From contig NW_026615357.1 in assembly GCF_000801105.2 (NCBI RefSeq), forward strand, positions 28,654 through 92,653: a stretch of DNA of 64,000 nt, read 5' to 3'. The stretch comes from Raphanus sativus (lineage: Eukaryota > Streptophyta > Magnoliopsida > Brassicales > Brassicaceae). The translations under genes were made by a program, and so were the position numbers. The notes beneath the pieces are model-generated. The model saw only the letters and a list, made by a program, of their open reading frames with translations, was not told the DNA's origin and searched no databases. Shown here in pieces: positions 46,118 through 58,516 of this stretch (its first letter is position 1; every line of letters begins with the position of its first letter).

Positions 46118-46414
46118 TAATTTCATTAATCATCAAGCCTATCTCGTTTAAAACTCAACCCTCTAAACCAAACCTTCTTGATTTGTTTCTGTTGCTGTTT
46201 CGGGGTGCATCATTCCCTCCTCCTTTAAAAAGATTTACCCTCAAATATATCTTTCTTTAGCTTCAGATGAGATGATCTCTTGGCTTTCCGTAGAGCTCTT
46301 TTTTTTCTTTTTTATTTTAAGAAAAGAAGATGAAAGGTAGAAGGTGGATGAAGAAGATGGAAATATGAGGAAAAATGAACAGACAAGTACCGGTTGAGTG
46401 GCTCTGATACCAAA

Positions 46415-47533
46415 TGATAGACACAAGGAAATGCACTCTTCCGGTAAGGGGGGATATGAACTCAGATCCGGAAGGATTGAGAACTGATGGGATAAACAGT
46501 GACCCAAAGGGTTGCGGAAGGCCCGATGATACTACCAGACTTCGATTGCTGCCGGATGTGACGCATCGGTCCAACAAAGGAAGGATCGAAACGTGGAGAT
46601 AACCTCACCAAGAAACTAAAAAATGTTCTAACAAAGAACAAAGAGTGAAAATTCATAAAAAGGAGAAAACAATCTGATTTATTTCGTGGCTTATAGGCCA
46701 TATATATAAGAGTTGTAGTCAAAGACATTAAAAAGGAGATGCGGAAAACAAGACAGAGAAAATTACAATCTTTGATTAGAAAATTATTAATGAGTCAAAG
46801 TTGCTGATTTTGATGAAGGCTGGTCAAAGTGACTCTTCTCCTTCTGTTTAGTTTCATTCTGGTCGTGCTGGTACTTGGTGTAAGGATTAGGACGTGATCA
46901 GGCGATCCACAGGGTCTGTCGGGTGATTAACACGAACGGACTGAACTATCGGATGATCTGCTGGACCAAGTTGTGTACTGGTGTGAAACAAGTCCTTGGA
47001 CAGCTCAAGTATCCATCTTTAGTGAATTATGAATGATAAAAATCCATCATAGGGTCGGACACTGAAGTAAGAACATCAGTACAGCCTTCGGGACGTGCAG
47101 GACGCACCAAAAGGGCCATAAGAGAGAATTTGTGACCAACTTTGGATTCTTCTCGTTCCAACTGGATTCCGGCTTGACTATCACTCTTAGAATATTGAAA
47201 TGGTTGGGAAAGAAGTGATGTGGGTTGATCAATTCTATCTCTAGGTCGTGGTTCAAGACTGAGCTCCATTTCGGACGTCCGTGAGTCGAGACATCGTATA
47301 GTACGAGCGGTACAGTCGGGATGATCGGATGGGACGGTATAGATGGTCTGATCAGCACGATCCAATGGCAAATTATGATCAGCATGGACGGAATGATCAT
47401 ATGGACTATCACATGCAGCAAGACTGGCATGATCCGACATTAAAACCTCGGTTTGGTCGAGCTGGTAAACAAAAAGGCCACCTTGGACCGTGTCCATGAA
47501 CCAAAAAGGACGGTGCTCGATTTTTGTTCTATC
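46415..47533 (-). mobile_element. Possible LTR with adjacent primer-binding site
   Basis: GCTCTGATACCA at 46401-46412 is the complement of an initiator-Met primer-binding site; TGATAGACAC starts 3 bases later. The far end is taken at CTATCA (47528-47533), giving mirrored TGATAG/CTATCA ends, but this edge is a guess since no second LTR is visible. The minus strand has CTTATATATATGG (promoter-like) near 46695-46710. Confidence 0.4.
47027..47497 (-). CDS. Unrecognised 156-codon frame inside the LTR-like sequence
   Basis: A minus-strand frame of 156 codons rich in Asp, His, Pro, Ser and Arg (for example DHASLAACDSPYDHSV and RTIRCLDSRTSEMELS). No domain, signal peptide or membrane segment is recognised. 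It lies wholly inside the putative LTR and may be a chance frame in sequence with balanced base composition. I do not assign a function. Confidence 0.2.
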   Translation of the reverse strand: MDTVQGGLFVYQLDQTEVLMSDHASLAACDSPYDHSVHADHNLPLDRADQTIYTVPSDHPDCTARTIRCLDSRTSEMELSLEPRPRDRIDQPTSLLSQPFQYSKSDSQAGIQLEREESKVGHKFSLMALLVRPARPEGCTDVLTSVSDPMMDFYHS

Positions 47534-48169
47534 AGAAACGAACGGCCCTAAATATGATTGTATTAAACATCAAAACCATAGAAACAAGACGGTGATTACA
47601 AGCAATCCCGGAGTACAGAGCCGGCAGCTTAAACATACAAACCCCGGAGTCCTAATCCCACAAGAGGGAGAGAAAATGAAGACATGAAATATCCACTGAT
47701 ACATGAGACCTCCTATTGCGAATAGTTCAGACAATCGAGAAACAGAAACTGCAAGACCCGAGAGAATAGAGGAACAATGTATTTTCCAAAGTCTTCAAAT
47801 CGGAGATGGGGATGTTGGAGGGATGGTGGTTTGATGGTTTATCAAAGATCATGTGGCAATGCTTCTTCTTGTTCAAGATTAGTCTTTTCCTTTTCCTAGT
47901 TTGCTCGTTGTTTAGATGTCAACGTTTCACACAAGAAAAAATTGGTGGACCCCGCTCAGGGGGCGGAGGCACATGAAAATGTATGGGGTCGAGTGACCCC
48001 ACTAAAATTGGGAGAAATATTTGTTTAGTGTATTTTTTAAAAAAATACTTTAATATTTAGTTAAAAATTGGTATTTGATCCTACTAATTTATGTAAAGTG
48101 TTTTATATGCCCCCATTAACTTATAGAAAAATATTTATGTTATAATAATATATAAATTTCTAATTTAAA
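47534..48169. other. Complex-sequence spacer, origin unknown
   Basis: 47534-47900 has balanced base composition and resembles transcribed UTR-like sequence on the minus strand, but no protein homology was recognised. From about 47940 the GGGGGCGGAGGCACATG ... GTGACCCCACTAAAATTGG phrase resembles ends of hAT-type MITEs of this genome group. Nothing firmer. Confidence 0.35.
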
Positions 48170-48262
48170 TATCTATATTATTAAAGTTGAAGTACACAAT
48201 TGGATTGTTTGAAAACAAAGATAGTAGAATAAATGAGATACTAGGATAAGATCCGCGCATTG
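48170..48262. mobile_element. Facing Helitron end fragments
   Basis: TCTATATTATTAAAGTTGAA at about 48171 is a plus-strand Helitron 5' end. About 65 bp further, CTAGGATAAGATCCGCGCATTGCGG is a minus-strand 3' end (stem CCGCAATGCGCGG, then ATCTTATCCTAG). The first element is cut short; the second extends rightward but its 5' end was not located. Confidence 0.6.
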
Positions 48263-50091
48263 CGGGGGATGAAATTGTTATTTTTATTATATTTTGGAGA
48301 ATGAAACAACAGTTCGGTTTCATTTGGATTAGGGATATTCAATCCGGATATCGGGTTGGTTTCGGTGGGTTCGGTTTTTTCGATATTTCGATTAGTAAAA
48401 ATATAACTACTATTCTAAATCCATATTTACTTCGGTTGGATTTGGTTTACATACCGTCGGTTTTAAGTTTATTCGGTTTTATACCAAAAAACATAATTAT
48501 TTACTTTGAGATCATATTATAAACTATATGAATTTTAGAGTTATGTTGTCAAAAAGTCATTTATTAAAATATATTATATATTTAAATAAAAGAATAAAAA
48601 CAAAAAATGCTTCTATCATTTAATAGAATAATCGAATCTAGAATTAATATCAAAGCTCTAAATTTTAAAAATAAAAATAAAAAACAAAACAAAGTATGAA
48701 ATAAAAGCTTTTCTATTCTTCCATATTCAGTGTTCATCAAATTAATATGTCTTCGATTGAACACATCTCTATTTGTTTAAAGATAAAAAAGTTGTAAAGA
48801 TTTTCAACTAATTGTTGTCCATCAAATTTATAATCTTTACTTCAATTTAGTTATTGTTAAAATAAAGCAAAAAGATCAAAAAAAAAGACTAAAAAAATAA
48901 GAAATCACACTTGCAGTAAATTGTTACTTAATTATAATTCAAGTCATTCAAGTCATTTACAAATTATAATTATAGTTCAACTCATATAACAAATAGATAT
49001 TCATGCGTCCTTATAAATATATACATATTTACATGTTTCAATTTAATTGGTTATAAATCAAACCATTTCTAAATCCTACGGTTTTTATAAAATCACATCA
49101 ATTTGGTTACGATGGTGTATACAAAAAAAATTATTATCTATTTCTGTTCGGTTCGGTACTCTTTGATTTTAGCATATTGAACAACCTTAATTTGGATATT
49201 AGTTGGTTTTAGATACTTCAACTTTGTGACATGGAATCTGATGTGGATAACCTACGAAACTATCTACAATGGTTGAATTCAACATCCTCCTTTTCCCCTC
49301 ATAACATTGCACATCATCTTCTCTCTCTTCCAACTAATTATTCAACATCCACTTTATTTTCATCCTCTACAATAGTTTTGTCTAGTAAAATTCAATATTC
49401 TACCCCACTATTTTCATTCATTAAAAACTCTATTTTTCTTTTTTATAATCTAATAACTACATAATAATAATAGTTTTGATCGTAACTAACGTAAAAAAAT
49501 GTAGATTTTTGAATTATAAAAAGATTATTAATTTGATTCATTTGACACAAAAAAAAGAATAATAGTAATTTTATAGTTAAAAGGGATTTTTCTATGTCCA
49601 AATCAAATGAATCAAATCTCTATTTATAGAGTATAAAAAAATATGAATTTTGATATAATTTTTTGTTTAGAAAAAAAAATTGTATAAAATAATTTATTTT
49701 AAAACAGAAGACGAAATAAAAATCGATAAAATCTATAAACTAATTATGTGATGACACATGGGCCAATCCAATATTTTTGTTTCTAAACAAAAAAAAAACA
49801 TTTTCGTGACCTTTCACTAGTTTGTGTGGCTGGCAATTGTTCAAGAAGAACTGGTGGATCCTGATTTCTTCTCTTTCAACATGTTGAATTAATTCAACAG
49901 AGTTAGAAGCCACGTCCTTTTCTTTTATTTTTCAGCAACTCTATTGTACCAATTCAACAGTTGAAAATTTTATTTAACAACCTTATTGTAACTAGTCTGA
50001 GTGAAGGAAACTCTTATATGTATATATAAATTACTTGGAATAATGATTTAAAATTCAATACATAAAGAAGCCTATACTGAAGTTATCATAC
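48263..50091. other. AT-rich region, probably interior of a Helitron
   Basis: Contains TTCGGTTCGG / GGTTTCGG-type words typical of the Helitron group seen at 44742 and 61286, then low-complexity AT-rich sequence. No gene recognised. Confidence 0.4.
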
Positions 50092-50985
50092 ATGCCCGAT
50101 ATCTGGCCGTACAAAACTGAATGGTGTATCCAAGTCAAAGTTCTTCACATCTGAAAACAGTATATTGAACAACTCGGTGTGACGATGGAAATCAATTTCG
50201 CTGACAAGAAGGTAAACGATTTTCATCTGCTTTATGTCTGTAATATACAATATTTCTGGCATTTAAAAAACTTTAAATTAAACATAATTTACTTATTATT
50301 TGTGTTTTTTTTTCATTATCGTAGGGAACAAAAATTCATGTATCATGCAAGAAGAACTACTTGCTTAGCAAGGGCAGTGAATGCCATGTGGGTGATTGAA
50401 AAGACATAGAAATTTTTCCTGTGAGTAAGGTGGTGGATAAAATGGGCTTCATAAAGTTCACCTCCATTGATTCATATGAATACAGTAGTAATGATTTTGT
50501 TTTGAACAAAACAGTAACAATGATATGTTTCTGGATTTAGTGGAGTCTCAAACTGTATTGAGTGGAAGTCTAAACACAAGTCTCTTGATTGGTAGGTTTA
50601 CATATGCGTGTGTTTGTATTAAATTTTGTTTATTGAATTTTTATTAATACAATATTTTTTGTTGTATTTAGATGTTCTTTGGCAAGCCAAGATATAGGGG
50701 AAAAGTTAACTCCCCGATGTTGTGGCGCCAAAGAAAAAAAAAAGAAATTGAATTCACATTCAGAGACATAATTAAAGTAAGTTTGTTTAGTATTGATACA
50801 ATTGATAATATTTGATATAAGAAAAAGTGTCACTTTTATATTTATCTACATAACACTTGCAATCTTTAACTTGTTTTTATTTGTAGTGATGATCATACCC
50901 TGTTGTCTTTGGGGAAATTTGCTGATATTTTGGAAACCTATAGAGAAGAATCACAATTAGGAATAGTTGTATATTTGATTCTATT
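50092..50985 (+). pseudogene. RPA1-like (DUF223 OB-fold) pseudogene
   Basis: Block 1 (50092-50211) reads MPDIWPYKTEWCIQVKVLHI then a stop, then KQYIEQLGVTMEINFADKK, joined by a GT/AG intron to block 2 (50325-50540): GTKIHVSCKKNYLLSKGSEC, HVGD, stop, KDIEIFPVSKVVDKMGFIKF, TSIDSYEYSSNDFVLNKTV. After a frameshift come LDLVESQTVLSGSLNT and, past another intron, KKKKEIEFTFRDI; a last block near 50888-50985 reads DDHTLLSLGKFADILETYRE. This is the two-OB-fold layout of the RPA 70-kDa-like proteins abundant in Brassicaceae and also carried by Helitrons. Both in-frame stops (50152, 50397) are TGA where the family has Trp. Non-functional. Confidence 0.8.
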
Positions 50986-52373
50986 TGCAAAAAAAAAAAT
51001 CAGATCAATTTAGAAGTAAATATCCTTTAATATTCTTACTTTGATACTTTTATCATTTTATAAAAAAAATATATACGACACATTATTATTGAAACACAAC
51101 ACATTTTTTAAACAAAAATCAAACTGAATCAAATATTTCTTACTGAAATATTCCTCGCTTTTAGTAAGTAGTGTATTTATGAAAGACGTTGTGAGTAGTT
51201 GAATGGACTCCTTTTGAAGATATGTGTCAACCATTCCTGTTTGGGAATAATAGTTAAAGGTCAGGATCAACGTAATAAACGAATTAAGGAGACACTAAAA
51301 AGAAAGATAAAAAGTACTTTAACCTTTGTGGATAAGCTAATCGAATCATGTTTCCGCCATGCGTTCAACAAACAGAATACCACTGTATTAAAATTTTCGA
51401 AAATTATCCTCACCACATGCAAATCTGATACCAAAAGAAACTGTTAATTCGATAAGAAAACTAATGAAATGTAAGTCTAGAACATATTGGTACACACAAA
51501 AAAAAAGTAAGTCTAGAACATATTATCCGAAACACTAAAATGAAACTGAAACCGAAAAAAAGAGAAACTAAAACCATACAAAATATGCAAAAACTAGAAT
51601 AGTTCCTATTTTTCTAAATCAAAAAAATCGAAACCAAACCAAAATAAAATTGAAGACCGAAAGTGTATCAAAAATATTAAATAAAAATATTTATTACTAT
51701 CATAATATATAAAATAATTCATAAATTTAAATTACCAAAACCCTTACACAACTTTTTGGGTTTTCTGAGTTTAACTCGAGTTTTTGAGGTTTTTCGAGAT
51801 TTTTGACGTTAAATATAAATTAGACTCAAACTATTTCTAATTCGGTTTCCCTTGAGTTTTACAGAAAATATAAATGTTACCCAAATTTTACATTACCCAA
51901 ACTGATCTGTCCAAAAATATCTGGCTCTTAAACGGGTTCTAAACATTCCAAACCGAATAACTCAAAAAAAGAATAATCTGAAAAGATCCGAACTATAATC
52001 GGAATGTCTAACATTATAAGATGTCAAAATAAATCACATCCAATTATAGACATCAAAACTAAAAAGTTTGTAGTAATTTCTAAATTGAAAAACTTATTCC
52101 GCGCTTTCGAAACAGAGATCAAAATATAGTTTATTTTTTTTTTGGACAACAAGAATATAGTTTATTCTTAAAAGTGTAATCAGAGACCCAGAACCGAACA
52201 TATCCTAACTGCAACCAACCCAAATACTGGAAGTCCCAGGCCTAATAGCAAAGAAACAAAATGACTAAATAGTTTAGTTGTTGTCTTTGTTTTCTTCAGA
52301 TTCCTCACGGGAAGCTTGAAAACAATAATAATATAACTATTCTAGATATAAAATAAAAAAAATAAACTACGTA
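50986..52373. other. AT-rich intergenic, nothing recognised
   Basis: No convincing reading frame or terminal repeat. Contains AACCGAA / CCGAAC words like those of degenerate Helitron interiors. Confidence 0.4.
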
Positions 52374-53194
52374 TCTATCTTATTAAAACAGAAACATTAT
52401 AACTTTTTCTAGGTGGATTTTTAAATTGTACATCACATTATTATTCTTAGTCTAACTTTTCATTTAAATATTTCCTTAAAAAGTTTAATATCAACTATCT
52501 ATCAATTAACTCCACTATAAAATCTATTCTATGCATCTATTAAACAAAATATCTGTTCTTTTCGTTAGAGTATACTCACATTATCATATTTATATTATAT
52601 CATAGTAAAAATATAATAATCCCTCTCCTTTATTATAGTCAAATGAATACAATAAATATCTCCAATATAAATATAACACGAGTCTAAGTTCTTAAAAATA
52701 AAACTATAAATAGATAGAAACAAAAATAAATATTATACATGTTATTAAAAATATAAATATTACATGAGTAGGTTGACAAAAAAATACAAATATTACGCTA
52801 ATCCTTTTTTTGTCATCAACTTATACAAACTTAAACTGAGTAGGTTGACAAAAAGATACAAATATTACATGAATCTTTTTTTTTACACGAATCCTTAGCC
52901 AGTCATTATACAATTTTGACTATTTTGGTCTGGTTATTTCCTAAACAATTGATTCAATTAACCAAATAACTTAAGAACATGTTTCCTCCCATCATTAAAC
53001 TATAATTATCTTAAACACACAACCCCTTTTAATTAAAAAAACAATTATTTGGAATCAAATACTGATGAATCTTAAAATTTTAAATAGCTTGATACAGAAC
53101 TTTTGAAACTCAATAATAAAGATATCAGAATACATTTTCTTAGATGTTCAAACAATCGAGGTCTGCTTTGACTATACACTAAATAGAATATACT

Positions 53195-53331
53195 TGTTGT
53201 GAATGTGTGTGTCTTATTAATGTAGAATATGAACTCCTTATATAGGGAACTACAAGATGGGCCACTAATGGGCCAAAGCCTAGTAAGTATTTTTTGGATA
53301 AACATCCACCTGAACCAGTCGGTTCATAACA
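53195..53331 (-). repeat. 3' LTR of the nested retroelement
   Basis: 137 bp, TGTTATGAACCGACTGG ... CATTCACAACA on the minus strand. Preceded on that strand by the polypurine tract CCAGGGGAAG. Target copy ATACT lies at 53190-53194. Confidence 0.93.
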
Positions 53332-56300
53332 CTTCCCCTGGATGTTGAATCCATCTTGAGTTCGCCAGATACCAAATCCTTTTTGGGCTCGTGATACACT
53401 TTACCAATTACTTGGTGTTGCCTCATTAAAACCTTACCAGGAAAACCCAGTGGGACAAAACCATGGTGAAAGAAAAAGAGTACAACATGTATCACTTCCC
53501 CTGATTTGTACCTCCGTATATGCTCTTGAGGTTGGCGCATGAATAGACTAGTGGTAACTTCATGGGCGCCAAGTCTCTGAGCTGGTCTTCTAATGTGCAC
53601 GTCCTGGACTGATAGGAAGGTCTCATGGACGTGGTGCTGTTGTAGACATGGTGAAGAAGCCGGTTGACATGTCTTTGGTTGGACTCGTACTTCTTCATAT
53701 TTGTTTTCCAACGTGTGCATACTGCTTGTTTGAGAACTATCCATGTATGGATCCAATGTTATAACCTGTATCATAATCAAAAACAAAACCAAGCAAACAC
53801 ATCTTTGGGTTTGGTTAGTATAAAATAATCTCAAACATAATAAAAGGATATTTCAATCCTGTCCCATTGCCTTTATATTTGGACATATCTTAAGCTTAGT
53901 TCAAAGCTCATGTTCGTATGTGTATAACAAACACATCAAGGCAAGGCGCCAATGGCACCTTTGGCAAGGGACATGTATGGTTTTATTTCCAATGCCTCAT
54001 GGTTTGATCATTTAACAACATATATGATCATACTGCACTTTGAAATTATTTAGATGTATAGTATTAAGTTTAAACTTAACAATGGTTTCACTTGTGAATA
54101 TTTACATCCGGATGTGCCTTGAGTCTTTTCTAGACCAAGGAAATATGTCTCTGTCCAGTCTAGGATCAAAGGATCCGTGACCTATCTTAGGTGGTCTCGT
54201 GACCATGTTCCTTCTTAGAACAAAGTGGGTCAGTACTTGGACCAAGTGAAAACATTCGACCATGAGTCTTGCATAGGATTGTATACGGACTAAGGCACAA
54301 CTTTCTTGTCGTCCTTATGACCAAATGGGTCTATGTCCAGATATAGGGACTATGGGACTATGTTACCATACAGTGGGGCGAGCCATAGACTTTATAGTAA
54401 GCATTTAGGGTCAATGAACCTTATAGGTTTTACATAATGGTTCATGCCTATCGTTAATCTATGCCTTATTCATGCACAAGGATTTCATCTTTAAGTATAT
54501 TTAAGATACTTACTTTGTAGTCCCAAACAATCTTTGTTTGTCCCAAAACTTAATCTTTCCCAAAACATTCATTTCAATGCTTTCTTTAGATAGTCTTTTG
54601 GGAAGTGTCTCCAGAGGTTCCTATGATATTTTCTTTAGATCAAAATATTCTTGTATACTCTAGTTCTCGAGAACTTTGTTGCTTTAGACAACTCTATATC
54701 CTCTGAGACATATATATTATCCAGTGGACTTATATAATTAGGCGGTTTACATCCTTGAACCGCAAGTATAAGTTTTTCTTTCTTATGTGCCAGACTTATC
54801 TAGGAATCTCAATATTTGTTGCATCCACCATAAGGAGCTTGTCTCCTTATAATTGATTCCTGGTCTCTGTGATAATCCTTGTGCACATGACCATGCTTAA
54901 TATCATGCATATGGTCATGCCTTATATTAAGTATATCTCGCCATAAAAATTTCTTTCACAAAGACTCTTTTCTGTCCAACTGGTTTAGCATCTAGAGGTG
55001 TCCGTACTTATGGACCTATCCTCTCTTAACTCCACGTCTACTTTCTTATTTGATCTTAATCTCATATGTTTGAATGCATTCATATGGACGTGGGTTTATG
55101 ATCCTCATTGATCTTATGATCTCAATTGCTACATTGCGCATAGTATATCATTTGTTTCGAGTACTCGTTTGTTCCTTTGTGTCCTAGACATGACATAACT
55201 TTATTGAGGTTTTATTATGACCTTTAATACCCTGAAGCTTGGCGTCCCAAGCATCATTAGGTACCTTAGATACAACCATATCTTATGGTTTCCTCATCCG
55301 TGGCCACGGCTTTTAGGTTTGTCCATCTTTGGATCGACTATGTCTAGGAGTCCCTCATCCACGGTTTCATTTGCACCTTTCTATATTTATCCGAGGGATC
55401 TTATCTTTAGAACTTATTGATCTAACTTGTTTAGATTCAGTAGCAACTTGATTGTGTTCTATTGAACATCAAATCTTATTTGGTGCATTCATAGCTGGTA
55501 GAAATGACTTAGTCATTCTATTCGGGTCAGGAATCTGGCAATTGTATTAAGCTAGCTTTTGTATAAACTTTATGGACTTCTAGAACTCATTCTAGAGTCT
55601 GAGGATCTTGCCAATATAAGGATGTTTTGATTCCATATAATTTTCTATTATCCAGCTTTCCCTTAATGTTGGATGTTCAGATTCACTGAGGTGACTATCC
55701 GTGTACTTAGGCTTTAATCAACTTGTCCGTGGATAGCTCAAGGTATTTAGAAACGTGGGGAACTTATATAAAATGTATCCAACATCTATTCCCATCCTCT
55801 CATCTTATATTTCTGTGGTGGAGCGATAGAATTTATAAATGGCACTTCTTTATGTGCTAAGATGAGATGTGTCTGGCCTTTGACCCGGTTTAGTCAATGG
55901 GATGGGTATCAATGTTCACTTCTGTGCGTGTTTGTCCATGTAGAATAAAAGGTGGGTTTTTATTCTTATCCTTCCCCCATGGACATATCATACATTCTTA
56001 AAATACTTTTAGAATGTGAATCATGTAAAGATATGTAGCCTTTTTAGGCGATTTTTTCTTTCTGTTCTTGTCCTTTCATTATGAATATTCGTGTCCACAT
56101 TGAGTCATGAGATGTTTTCTACATTCTCCATGATCATATAATGTTTATCAAACCCTTTTGGGACGTGAGCACTTTAATCTATATTCACTTGGACGTTTTG
56201 AAGTAACATGTTTTCCTTTATCCTTAGTTTAGTCCGAATGGGATGAGACTATCTTTGTTCTTGTGAACTCTTTGATGTTTCAATATTGTGTATGTCCATG

Positions 56301-56852
56301 TTACATGGAGTGATTAACACTTACCCCCATGGACATATCATATTTGGATACTTTTAGATGTGAGTTCACTTAGCTTTTACCAAGACTTATAGTCTTTGCC
56401 ATCATACAATCTTCTTTTGGGCGGTTTCTCTTTAAGGAAACACTTTGTTTCTTTTGCCCATGGATTCATTATGAAACTATCCATTCATCAATTCTTAAGT
56501 CTTTCACTTATAAGAATGATTATTGTACACGTCCTCTCTTTGTGTACATAGCCTCAAATGTGAATACAATGCACACGACCTCTATATTGTACACGTCCTC
56601 TCTTTGTGTACCTTTGAGGCAATAGGATATTTGGTCGTGGATTTTGTGTCTTAAGATGTCTGTGGTTTGATCCACTGTACATCATAAGGGTATTCACATG
56701 AATGGACGTTTTGTTTATGATATAAAAGCTTTTATTTATTGATTCTTTCAAAGATAGCAACCAAAGGAAGTGAATAATGTTTAAAAGGAAAATAATAAGG
56801 TGTGAAATAACTAAGTAAGAACACTAAGGGCTTGATGTCGAGTCAACATGTC
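53332..56852 (-). other. Non-coding 3' half of the nested retroelement
   Basis: The part next to the 3' LTR (53400-53480) contains the phrase CCACTGGGTTTTCCTGGTAA on the minus strand, common near the 3' end of plant LTR elements. The remaining ~3 kb has balanced composition but stops in every frame; no protease, integrase, reverse transcriptase or RNase H motif was recognised. Short duplicated phrases such as TTGTACACGTCCTCTCTTTG (about 56524 and 56587) show local duplication. Confidence 0.6.
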
Positions 56853-57680
56853 TTACTCCATATGGTGATCTATTCTCTTATGCTTTGTTGGATCATCCTT
56901 TCTTGTGATCCATACGATCACACTTGTCATGATCCATGAGAACATCTTTGACAATTTTCCTTCATCTTTCCGAACCATCTTAGCTTTTCTTTTAAAGCTT
57001 TGCTGATAAAGAGTAGCTAGATACTTAGGAGTTCTGCATCTCTTAGCCAAATGGTTGTCCATTCCACAATTATTGCACAACTTAGACCATCCCCCATGTC
57101 CATATCCTCTCTTGACACGGTTGGTTTCTAGATCAGCCCTTTCGGCTGGTAGTGCATAAGCTGGTGGTAATGGAGTTGGCCTCGTAAACTCTCTTTCACT
57201 ACTGTTCATTAGCAATTCATGATTTTGCTCAGCTTACAACAATCTTGCTATTAGAGATGTATAGGTAGTGAAGCCCATTTCTCTATATTGTTGTAGTAAC
57301 AACAAGTTGGTAGGGTGAAAGGTGGAGAATGTCTTTTCCAACATATCTTCATCAGTCACTTCCTCACCACATAGTTTCATTTCGAAAACTATTTTGAGTA
57401 GGGCGAAGTTATATTCTCCCACAGTTTTATAGTCTCGGAATCTGAGGTTGATCCATTCTCGTAAAGCTTTGGTATGTATAACCTCTTGGATACAATTTCT
57501 ATTTTCTAGATATGTCCAAAGCTTTGAGGGATCATCGGTCAGATATAGACTTTTGAGTTTTTCACAAATATGATGGCGAGTGTTCAGGAGTTCTCTTGCA
57601 ATGCTATCATCTGTGATGCATTCACTGAGTTCATCAGACTCAAGTGTGGTTTTAATATCTTGTGCTCATTGCATATATTG
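56853..57680 (-). pseudogene. Copia-type gag (UBN2 domain and CCHC knuckle), broken
   Basis: The minus-strand frame runs ...ICEKLKSLYLTDDPSKLW, ALREWINLRFRDYKTVGEYN, VTDEDMLEKTFSTFHPTN and QYREMGFTTYTSLIARLL, then a stop at about 57231-57233 followed in the same frame by AEQNHELLM, KRGYGHGGWSKL and the zinc knuckle CNNCGMDNHLAKRC, RTPKYLATLYQQS. This is the typical capsid-like and knuckle order of plant Copia gag. The TAA between the two halves and the lack of pol make it inactive, though only one obvious lesion separates the halves. Confidence 0.85.
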
Positions 57681-57799
57681 CAAGTAGTTTTCTCCTGAGA
57701 TTATGATGGAGGAAATTCGACATCTAAAATATTTAGTGTTTCTCTAGTTAGATCTTAGTAATATGTTCTGAGGAACTGATTTCAAAAGTTTTCCAGAAA

Positions 57800-57925
57800 A
57801 TTCTATAAAAGGAAAATTTCTAAAAATGGAGACTTTCTAAAAAAAACTTTCAAGAAATGGAAACTTTCTAAAAATGGAAACTTTCTAAAAAAGGAAACTT
57901 TCTAGAAATGGAAACTTTCTATCTA
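57800..57925. repeat. Short minisatellite in the retroelement
   Basis: Several units of about 17-19 bases, GGAAACTTTCTAAAAAT with variants. Confidence 0.85.
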
Positions 57926-58516
57926 CCAAATTAGGGTTTATAATATCGATTGGTTTAGGGATTTATAAACTGATTTGGTTTAATGTTTTCACAATTCGGA
58001 TTTGGTTTTTATAAGTTTCATAAACCGGTTTAGATTAGGGTTTAATAATCGGATATGGTTTAAAGTATTTCATAATCCGATTTGGTTAGGGTTTTATACA
58101 AAATTTTAATTTCATAAGTTTTATGGTTTGAATATTAATCGATTCATTTTATAAAATCTAGCAACCTAACGATTTGATTTAAATCAAGCAAGAACAATAG
58201 TTCAACCTAGTTCAAATCGCAAACCTCAAATTTCATTTTATAAAATTGGTTTCAAGTTTTCAAAATATTAACCAAGTTCTATCAAGTAATCAAAAGAAGT
58301 TTGGATTTTGATAACTTACCTTAAACTCGATCGATTTTGCTCCTTGGCTTCTCTTTAACCTCAATGGGTCTGACTTTGTTTTCCTTAAACAAATTGATCA
58401 AAGAGAAGTTAGTAATATGAAAAACAATCAGCTATAAACAAACTAGAAAGAGAAGTTTGCAGCCTTAGGTTTAGTTTCTGATCTTGACGACACGGCTTGT
58501 AGCTGTCGTAGAGAAC

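Noticed and set aside
47027..47497. Functional host protein
   Set aside because: Kept only as a low-confidence frame: it lies inside LTR-like sequence, has no recognised domain and lacks exon or promoter support.
53280..53834. 184-codon minus-strand frame
   Set aside because: It runs from the interior of the nested retroelement into its LTR, covering the primer/polypurine-adjacent phrase typical of plant LTR element 3' regions. No domain; judged non-coding.
57800..57925. CRISPR-like repeat array
   Set aside because: Eukaryotic minisatellite without unique spacers of constant length.
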